This document shows positions 48,468-53,874 of a DNA stretch of 53,874 bases, in pieces (the first letter of the stretch is position 1; every line of letters starts with the position of its first letter). Where the stretch lies: contig CAKJYC010000062.1 of the NCBI GenBank assembly GCA_918244965.1, forward strand, positions 1 to 53,874. Reading direction: 5' to 3'. The notes beneath the pieces are model-generated. The model was not told the DNA's origin and ran no database searches. It worked only from the letters and a program-made list of their open reading frames with translations. The position numbers were made by a program, and so were the translations under genes. The stretch comes from Clostridiales bacterium. Its GTDB lineage: Bacteria > Bacillota > Clostridia > Christensenellales > CAG-138.

Positions 48468-49304
48468 ATGGCTATTCGTAAACTGAACCCCACCACTCCG
48501 GGTACGAGACACATGTCTGTCTCCACCTATGAGGAGATCACCAAAACCACCCCGGAAAAGTCGCTGGTCTGCGATCTGAAGAGCAAAGCCGGCCGCAACT
48601 TCACCGGTAAGATCACGGTCCGCCACAAGGGCGGCGGCGCAAAGCGCAAGTACCGCATCGTCGACTTCAAGCGCGACAAGGACGGCGTTCCCGCGACTGT
48701 CAAGGCGATCGAGTACGATCCGAACCGTTCCGCAAACATCGCGCTGCTGTACTACGCAGACGGCGAGAAGCGCTACATCATCGCTCCCTACGGCCTGAAC
48801 GTCGGCGAGACCGTCGTTTCCGGCAAGGACGCCGACATCAAGATCGGCAATGCGCTGGAGCTCCAGTACATCCCCGTCGGCACGATGATCCACTGCATCG
48901 AGCTGAAGCCCGGCAAGGGCGCGCAGCTGGTCCGCTCGGCGGGCAACGCGGCGCAGCTCATGGCGAAGGAAGGCAAGTATGCGCAGGTTCGTCTTCCCAG
49001 CGGCGAGGTCCGCATGATCCCCGTGAACGCGAAGGCAACGATCGGCCAGGTCGGCAATCTGGACTTCCAGAACATCCAGATCGGCAAAGCGGGCCGCAAG
49101 CGTCACATGGGCATCCGTCCCACGGTCCGCGGTTCCGTCATGAACCCGAACGACCATCCCCACGGCGGCGGCGAGGGCAAATCCCCGATCGGCCGTCCGG
49201 GCCCGGTCACTCCCTGGGGCAAGCCCGCGATGGGTTACAAGACCCGCAAGAAGAAGAACAAGAGCAACAAGTACATCGTTCGCCGCAGAACGAGCGGTAA
49301 GTAA
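48468..49304 (+). CDS. rplB: Ribosomal protein L2 (uL2)
   Basis: A 278-residue L2 of full length. [28 protein letters not shown] and the near-catalytic [20 protein letters not shown] with its conserved His are present. The C-terminal [17 protein letters not shown] tail is usual. Required for subunit joining. GGAGG 6-7 bases upstream. Confidence 0.98.
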   Translation: MAIRKLNPTTPGTRHMSVSTYEEITKTTPEKSLVCDLKSKAGRNFTGKITVRHKGGGAKRKYRIVDFKRDKDGVPATVKAIEYDPNRSANIALLYYADGEKRYIIAPYGLNVGETVVSGKDADIKIGNALELQYIPVGTMIHCIELKPGKGAQLVRSAGNAAQLMAKEGKYAQVRLPSGEVRMIPVNAKATIGQVGNLDFQNIQIGKAGRKRHMGIRPTVRGSVMNPNDHPHGGGEGKSPIGRPGPVTPWGKPAMGYKTRKKKNKSNKYIVRRRTSGK

Positions 49305-49320
49305 TTAGGAGGAAATACAC

Positions 49321-49602
49321 ATGAGCAGATCGATTAAAAAAGGTCCGTTTGTTGAAGAACGCTTGTACGCCCGCATCAATGCGATGAACGAGAGCGGCAA
49401 GAAGACCGTTGTGAAGACCTGGTCCCGTTCCTCCACGATCTTCCCTGAGTTCGTCGGCCACACCATCGCGGTGCACGACGGCAAGAAGCACGTTCCGGTG
49501 TACGTCACCGAAGAGATGGTCGGACATAAGCTGGGCGAATTCGCACCCACGCGCACGTTCAGAGGTCACAGAGGTTCCGAGAAGTCCTCTGGCGCGAAAT
49601 AA
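49321..49602 (+). CDS. rpsS: Ribosomal protein S19 (uS19)
   Basis: A 93-residue S19. [34 protein letters not shown] and [15 protein letters not shown] are diagnostic. It sits in the 30S head beside S13 and near S14. AGGAGG precedes the ATG; 16 bases after rplB. Confidence 0.98.
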   Translation: MSRSIKKGPFVEERLYARINAMNESGKKTVVKTWSRSSTIFPEFVGHTIAVHDGKKHVPVYVTEEMVGHKLGEFAPTRTFRGHRGSEKSSGAK

Positions 49603-49613
49603 GGAGGAGCACA

Positions 49614-50000
49614 ATGGCAACCAGAAGCAAAGAAAAGACGGCATATCGTCGCGAGCACGCAGATAAGCGTCCGCACGCAACCGCACGTTATATCAGAATG
49701 TCTCCCCGCAAGGTCAAGGTCGTCATCGACATGATCCGCGGCAAGAGCGCAAAGGAAGCGGCAGCGATCCTCACCTATACGCCGAAAGCTGCCTGCGAAC
49801 CGGTCCTGAAGGTCCTGAACTCCGCGATCGCAAATGCGGAGAACAACCTCGACATGAACCGCGACGATCTCTTTGTCGCCGAGGCTTATGCGAACCAGGG
49901 TCCGACCCTGAAGCGCTATCGCGCAAGAGCGCGCGGCTCCGCATCCCCCATCCGGAAGCGCACGAGCCACATCACGGTCATTCTTGATCAGGTCAAGTAA
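49614..50000 (+). CDS. rplV: Ribosomal protein L22 (uL22)
   Basis: A 128-residue L22. [22 protein letters not shown] is the family signature, followed by the tunnel-reaching hairpin [25 protein letters not shown]. The first 18 residues ([18 protein letters not shown]) extend the usual start and are basic. AAGGAGG precedes the ATG. Confidence 0.98.
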   Translation: MATRSKEKTAYRREHADKRPHATARYIRMSPRKVKVVIDMIRGKSAKEAAAILTYTPKAACEPVLKVLNSAIANAENNLDMNRDDLFVAEAYANQGPTLKRYRARARGSASPIRKRTSHITVILDQVK

Positions 50001-50011
50001 GGAGGAAAGCT

Positions 50012-50671
50012 ATGGGTCAGAAAGTTAATCCGAACGGATTCCGCGTTGGTGTGATCAGAGATTGGAACACCCATTGGTACGCGGCAAAGAAGGATTTCGC
50101 AGACTTCCTCGTTGAGGACCGCAAGATCCGTGACTTCGTCAAGAAGACGTACTATGCAGCCTGCATCTCCCGTATTGCGATCGACCGCGCGACCGACAAG
50201 GTCAGCGTCACGATCTACACCGCCCGTCCCGGCATGCTGATCGGTAAGGGCGGCGCAGGCATCGAAGAGATCAAGGCAGCTGTTTCCAAGGAAATCGGCA
50301 AGCCCATCTCCGTGAACATCATGGAGATCCGCGACGCGGACGCCGACGCGCAGCTCGTCGCCGAAAACATCGCAGCGCAGCTCGAAAAGCGTATCAGCTA
50401 TCGCCGCGCGATGAAGCAGGCCATGCAGCGCGCCATGCAGAAGCCGGGCGTGAAGGGCATCAAGCTGATGTGCGCAGGCCGCCTCGGCGGCGCTGAGATC
50501 GCTCGCAGCGAAGGCTACCACGACGGTTCCATCCCGCTGCAGACGATGCGCGCAGACATCCATTACGGCTTCGCGGAAGCGCACACCCAGTACGGCCGTA
50601 TCGGAATCAAGGTCTGGATCTACAAGGGTGAGGTCCTTAAGAAGGCCAAGCGTCAGGAAGGAGGCAAATAA
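50012..50671 (+). CDS. rpsC: Ribosomal protein S3 (uS3)
   Basis: A 219-residue S3. [18 protein letters not shown] opens it, the KH-domain loop [14 protein letters not shown] follows, and the C-terminal half has [18 protein letters not shown] and [15 protein letters not shown]. It shapes the mRNA entry site with S4 and S5. AAGGAGG precedes the ATG. Confidence 0.98.
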   Translation: MGQKVNPNGFRVGVIRDWNTHWYAAKKDFADFLVEDRKIRDFVKKTYYAACISRIAIDRATDKVSVTIYTARPGMLIGKGGAGIEEIKAAVSKEIGKPISVNIMEIRDADADAQLVAENIAAQLEKRISYRRAMKQAMQRAMQKPGVKGIKLMCAGRLGGAEIARSEGYHDGSIPLQTMRADIHYGFAEAHTQYGRIGIKVWIYKGEVLKKAKRQEGGK

Positions 50672-50673
50672 CC

Positions 50674-51102
50674 ATGTTAATGCCGAAGAGAGTCAAGCGC
50701 CGCAGAGTGTTCCGCGGTCGCATGAAGGGCAGCGCCCACCGCGGCAACACCGTGACCTACGGTGAATACGGTCTCGTCGCGCTGGAGCCCGCATGGGTCA
50801 CCAGCAACCAGATCGAGGCAGCGCGTGTCGCAATGACCCGTTATATCAAGCGTGGCGGTCAGGTCTGGATCAAGATCTTCCCTGACAAGCCCGTTACCGA
50901 AAAGCCCGCTGAGACCCGCATGGGTTCCGGCAAAGGCTCCCCCGAATACTGGGTGGCCGTCGTAAAGCCCGGCCGCGTCATGTTCGAGATCGCAGGCGTC
51001 GAGAAGGACGTCGCGGACGAAGCGCTCCGTCTTGCGGGCCACAAGCTCCCGCTCAAGACGAAGATCGTCAAGAGAGAAGAATCTGAGGAGAAAGGAGAAT
51101 GA
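50674..51102 (+). CDS. rplP: Ribosomal protein L16 (uL16)
   Basis: A 142-residue L16. [48 protein letters not shown] and the [21 protein letters not shown] stretch at the A-site finger are all present. The ribosome site AGGAGG lies inside the end of rpsC. Stop overlaps the upstream ATG candidate of rpmC. Confidence 0.98.
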   Translation: MLMPKRVKRRRVFRGRMKGSAHRGNTVTYGEYGLVALEPAWVTSNQIEAARVAMTRYIKRGGQVWIKIFPDKPVTEKPAETRMGSGKGSPEYWVAVVKPGRVMFEIAGVEKDVADEALRLAGHKLPLKTKIVKREESEEKGE

Positions 51103-51104
51103 CC

Positions 51105-51308
51105 ATGAAGGCCGATAAGCTGAGAGCTATGACCAACGAAGAGTTGGAAAAGCAGGAAAAAGAACTGAAAGCCGAGCTGTTCAATCTCCGCTTCCAGGCA
51201 GTGACCGGACAGATCAGCAATCCTTCCCGCATCAGCGCATGCAAGAAGGACATTGCAAGAATCAAGACCGTTCTCCGTTCCCGTGAGCTCGGTCAGGACG
51301 CCGAGTAA
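51105..51308 (+). CDS. rpmC: Ribosomal protein L29 (uL29)
   Basis: A 67-residue helical-hairpin L29. [20 protein letters not shown] and [11 protein letters not shown] followed by [16 protein letters not shown] are diagnostic. I chose ATG 51105 because AAAGGAG lies 7 bases before it; an ATG at 51099 overlaps the rplP stop but sits only 1 base from that site. Confidence 0.95.
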   Translation: MKADKLRAMTNEELEKQEKELKAELFNLRFQAVTGQISNPSRISACKKDIARIKTVLRSRELGQDAE

Positions 51309-51321
51309 GGAGGAATAGGCA

Positions 51322-51579
51322 ATGGAACAGAGAGGTTATCGTAAGACCCGCGTTGGCGTCGTCGTCAGCGATAAGATGGACAAGACGGCAGTCGTCGCCA
51401 TCAAGACCAAGGTTCGCCATCCCCTGTACGGCAAGATGGTCAACCGCACCCGTAAATTCAAGGCGCACGATGAAGAGAATGCATGCGGCATCGGCGACAC
51501 CGTGCGTATCATGGAGACCCGCCCGATTTCCAAGGACAAGAGATGGCGCATCGTGGAAATCATCGAAAAGGCGAAGTAA
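51322..51579 (+). CDS. rpsQ: Ribosomal protein S17 (uS17)
   Basis: An 85-residue S17. [21 protein letters not shown] and [29 protein letters not shown] are family signatures. OB-fold protein that binds 16S rRNA helix 11. AAGGAGG precedes the ATG. Confidence 0.98.
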   Translation: MEQRGYRKTRVGVVVSDKMDKTAVVAIKTKVRHPLYGKMVNRTRKFKAHDEENACGIGDTVRIMETRPISKDKRWRIVEIIEKAK

Positions 51580-51597
51580 CGGAGAGGAGAAGATAAA

Positions 51598-51966
51598 ATG
51601 ATTCAGCCTCAAACCAGATTGAAAGTCGCGGACAACAGCGGCGCCAAGGAGATCATGTGCATTCGTGTTCTCGGCGGCAGCAAGGTCAAGTCCGCAGGCA
51701 TCGGCGACGTCATCGTCGCATCCGTCAAGACGGCAACGCCGGGCGGTGCGGTGAAGAAGAAGGACGTCGTGAAGGCGGTCGTGGTCCGCACCGTTGCGGA
51801 AACCACCCGTGCAGACGGCAGCCACATTCGTTTCGACGACAACGCTGCGGTCATCATCAACGATCAGAAGCAGCCGCGCGGCACCCGTATCTTCGGGCCG
51901 GTCGCTCGCGAGCTGCGTGAGAAAGACTATATGAAGATCGTCTCTCTCGCACCCGAAGTACTGTAA
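51598..51966 (+). CDS. rplN: Ribosomal protein L14 (uL14)
   Basis: A 122-residue L14, exactly the usual length. [39 protein letters not shown] and [15 protein letters not shown] are conserved. Forms an intersubunit bridge. GGAGAGGAGA precedes the ATG. Confidence 0.98.
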   Translation: MIQPQTRLKVADNSGAKEIMCIRVLGGSKVKSAGIGDVIVASVKTATPGGAVKKKDVVKAVVVRTVAETTRADGSHIRFDDNAAVIINDQKQPRGTRIFGPVARELREKDYMKIVSLAPEVL

Positions 51967-51979
51967 GGAGGAGCATGAC

Positions 51980-52297
51980 ATGAATAAGCTGAATGTGAAA
52001 AAGGGCGATACCGTTGTCGTGATCTCCGGCAAGGACAAGGGCACGAAAGGCGAGATCCTGCATGCAGCGCCCGCGGATAACCGCGTGATGGTCAAGGGCG
52101 TCAACATGATCACCAAGCATGTCAAGCCCCGGAAGCAGGGCGAGGCAGGCGGCCGGATCGAGCAGGAAGGCACGATCGACGCGTCCAACGTCATGCTCGT
52201 TTGCCCGAAGTGCGGCAAAGCGACCCGCGTGGCGCACACGTTCGTCGACGGCAAGAAAGTCCGCGTTTGCAAGAAGTGCGGCAAGGTCATGGACTGA
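51980..52297 (+). CDS. rplX: Ribosomal protein L24 (uL24) with C-terminal zinc-ribbon pattern
   Basis: A 105-residue L24. The KOW motif VKKGDTVVVISGKDKGTKGE is N-terminal. The C-terminus has VCPKCGKATRVAH and VRVCKKCGKVMD, that is two C-x-x-C pairs able to bind zinc. Many L24 proteins lack complete Cys pairs here. AAGGAGGAG precedes the ATG. Confidence 0.97.
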   Translation: MNKLNVKKGDTVVVISGKDKGTKGEILHAAPADNRVMVKGVNMITKHVKPRKQGEAGGRIEQEGTIDASNVMLVCPKCGKATRVAHTFVDGKKVRVCKKCGKVMD

Positions 52298-52315
52298 GAC
52301 GGAAGGAGATAACAC

Positions 52316-52903
52316 ATGGCAAAGAAAGAAACTGCGGTTCAAGCAAAGCCTTTCAGCGGCGAACCCCGTCTGAAGACCAAATATAAGGAAGAAGTCGTTC
52401 CGGCACTGAACGAAAAGTTCCGTTACGAGAACGTCATGATGATCCCGAAGCTTGAGAAGATCATCATCAACATGGGTCTCGGTTCCGAAAAGGACAACCC
52501 GAAGGGCATCGAGAAGGCAGTCGCGGAGCTCTCCAACATTGCCGGCCAGAAGGCCATCGTCACCAAGGCGAAGAAGTCCGTCGCGAACTTCAAGGTTCGT
52601 GAGGGCATGAACATCGGCGCAAAGGTCACCCTGCGCGGCGATCGGATGTACTACTTCGCCGACAAGCTGATGAACATCGTTCTGCCGCGCGTGCGCGACT
52701 TCCGCGGTGTGTCCGACACGTCGTTCGACGGTCGCGGCAACTACGCGATGGGCGTCCGCGAACAGCTGATCTTCCCGGAGATCAACTATGACGACGTTGA
52801 CAAGGTCCGCGGTATGAACATCGTGTTCGTTACCAGCGCCAAGACCGATGAAGAAGCGCGTGAGCTGCTTGCTCTCCTCGGTATGCCGTTCGTTCAGGAC
52901 TAA
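52316..52903 (+). CDS. rplE: Ribosomal protein L5 (uL5) with short N-terminal extension
   Basis: A 195-residue L5. The usual core begins at [17 protein letters not shown] near residue 19, so about 15 extra residues ([15 protein letters not shown]) precede it. Conserved [25 protein letters not shown] and [15 protein letters not shown] follow. ATG 52316 is backed by GGAAGGAG; no internal ATG allows the shorter form. L5 binds 5S rRNA. Confidence 0.97.
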   Translation: MAKKETAVQAKPFSGEPRLKTKYKEEVVPALNEKFRYENVMMIPKLEKIIINMGLGSEKDNPKGIEKAVAELSNIAGQKAIVTKAKKSVANFKVREGMNIGAKVTLRGDRMYYFADKLMNIVLPRVRDFRGVSDTSFDGRGNYAMGVREQLIFPEINYDDVDKVRGMNIVFVTSAKTDEEARELLALLGMPFVQD

Positions 52904-52918
52904 GAAGGAGGAACCACT

Positions 52919-53104
52919 ATGGCAAAGACATCCATGAAGCTGAAGCAGCAGAGAACCCCGAAATTCTCTACCCGCGCTTACACCCGTTGCCGTATCTGCG
53001 GTCGTCCGCACGCGGTTCTTCGCAAGTACGGCATCTGCCGCGTCTGCTTCCGTGAAGAAGCATACAAGGGCAACATCCCCGGCGTCCGCAAGGCAAGCTG
53101 GTAA
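52919..53104 (+). CDS. rpsZ: Ribosomal protein S14, zinc-binding short form (uS14)
   Basis: A 61-residue S14 of the C+ type. Four cysteines in [22 protein letters not shown] bind zinc. [16 protein letters not shown] and the end [10 protein letters not shown] are typical. This form is standard in Firmicutes. GAAGGAGG precedes the ATG. Confidence 0.98.
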   Translation: MAKTSMKLKQQRTPKFSTRAYTRCRICGRPHAVLRKYGICRVCFREEAYKGNIPGVRKASW

Positions 53105-53120
53105 TCAGGAGGAAAGAATC

Positions 53121-53513
53121 ATGACAGATACTATTGCAGATATGCTTACCAGAATCCGCAACGCGCTGGTCGCGAAGCACGAGACGGTCGACGTTCCGGC
53201 TTCCGCAATCAAGAAGGCGATCGCGGAGATCCTTGTGGAAGAGGGTTACATCAAGGGCTATGAACTCGTTGAGGACGGCATCGTGAAGACGATCCGCATC
53301 AAGCTCAAGTACGGTCCCAACAAGCAGCGCGTCATCGTCGGCATCAAGCGCATCTCCCGTCCGGGTCTGCGCGTGTATGCCCGCAAGGACGAGATCCCGA
53401 AGGTCCTCGGCGGCCTCGGCATCGCGATCCTGTCCACCTCTCGCGGCGTGATGACGGACCGCGAGGCAAGAAAGCTCGGCGTCGGCGGCGAAGTGCTCGC
53501 GTACGTCTGGTAA
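53121..53513 (+). CDS. rpsH: Ribosomal protein S8 (uS8)
   Basis: A 130-residue S8. [15 protein letters not shown] is the canonical start, and [20 protein letters not shown] near the end binds 16S rRNA. The open frame runs upstream to 53052, but ATG 53121 has AGGAGGAAAG just before it. In some bacteria S8 autoregulates the spc operon. Confidence 0.98.
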   Translation: MTDTIADMLTRIRNALVAKHETVDVPASAIKKAIAEILVEEGYIKGYELVEDGIVKTIRIKLKYGPNKQRVIVGIKRISRPGLRVYARKDEIPKVLGGLGIAILSTSRGVMTDREARKLGVGGEVLAYVW

Positions 53514-53532
53514 TACAACAGGAGGAAAAACA

Positions 53533-53874
53533 ATGTCTCGAATCGGAAAACTTCCGGTACACATCGTGTCCGGAGTGACAATCACGGTTGACGAACACAA
53601 TGTCGTGACCGTGAAGGGCCCCAAGGGCGAGCTCACGCAGCGTGTTTCGCCCGAGATGATCCTGGAGCAGGAAAACGGTGTTCTCACCGTAAAGCGTCCC
53701 AGCGACGACAAGCAGCACCGCGCACTGCACGGACTGACCCGCTCGCTCATCAACAACATGGTCGTCGGCGTTTCGACCGGCTTTGAAAAGAAGCTCGAAA
53801 TCGTCGGTACCGGTTACAGAGCGCAGATGGACGGCAAGGACCTCGTTCTGAACGTCGGTTACAGCCATCCGGTC
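53533..53874 (+). CDS. rplF: Ribosomal protein L6 (uL6), 3' partial
   Basis: The first 114 codons of L6, running off the window end. [27 protein letters not shown] and the [14 protein letters not shown] segment are diagnostic. AGGAGGAAAAA lies before the ATG. It continues the spc order rpsZ-rpsH-rplF. Confidence 0.97.
   Translation, partial: MSRIGKLPVHIVSGVTITVDEHNVVTVKGPKGELTQRVSPEMILEQENGVLTVKRPSDDKQHRALHGLTRSLINNMVVGVSTGFEKKLEIVGTGYRAQMDGKDLVLNVGYSHPV

Overview
The window looks like a chromosomal segment of a moderately high-GC Clostridia-type Bacillota (Firmicutes). The reasons are strong AGGAGG-type ribosome sites, textbook sigma-A promoters, the four-cysteine short form of ribosomal protein S14, a LoaP-type NusG paralogue, and a SpoIIE/STAS partner-switching module. 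No rRNA gene is present to place it further, and I could not see any tRNA or CRISPR array.

Layout. (1) 1-5.1 kb: the 3' part of a large Fe-S/FAD oxidoreductase, then on the minus strand oligoendopeptidase F and an esterase. (2) 5.1-32.4 kb: one very long polysaccharide locus. It opens with a LoaP-like antiterminator gene and a promoter plus leader RNA carrying a stable hairpin. Then come a chain-length regulator, a tyrosine kinase fused to a PHP-type phosphatase, an LCP ligase, a CapD/PglF-like dehydratase, VanZ, an initiating sugar transferase, an aldo-keto reductase, a TPP-dependent E1 alpha/beta pair, three GT4 glycosyltransferases, a UDP-HexNAc dehydrogenase and 4-epimerase, Wzy, LicD and Wzx. 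A phosphonate block follows: sulfatase-fold enzyme, three-domain cytidylyltransferase/cytidylyltransferase/PEP mutase, Fe-alcohol dehydrogenase, phosphonopyruvate decarboxylase and an NTP_transf_5 protein. A strong terminator closes the locus. Most junctions overlap or are nearly contiguous. (3) 32.4-35.7 kb, minus strand: an ATPase-like protein, a STAS anti-anti-sigma factor and a membrane SpoIIE phosphatase. (4) 35.8-43.4 kb, plus strand: a GAF-ABC ATPase fusion, a coiled-coil FtsX-type permease, a PreA-like dehydrogenase, a VanX-type dipeptidase and a HAD hydrolase in one apparent operon. (5) 43.4-45.2 kb: a hairpin-rich, AT-rich insert with a voltage-gated-type K+ channel and a small membrane protein. 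(6) 45.2-53.9 kb: pfkA on the minus strand, then the S10-spc ribosomal protein operon from rpsJ into rplF, which is cut by the window end.

The most interesting system is the polysaccharide locus. PEP mutase, phosphonopyruvate decarboxylase and a phosphonoacetaldehyde-reductase-like enzyme together predict 2-hydroxyethylphosphonate. The fused cytidylyltransferase domains predict its activation as a CMP ester, and LicD (or the NTP_transf_5 protein) predicts transfer to the glycan. No aminotransferase for aminoethylphosphonate is present. So I infer a surface phosphonoglycan built on a Wzx/Wzy route, probably containing a HexNAc uronic acid. It would be transcribed as a roughly 26 kb unit under LoaP antitermination, with chain length controlled by the kinase-phosphatase fusion. 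Functions are read from motifs and context only; no database search was run.
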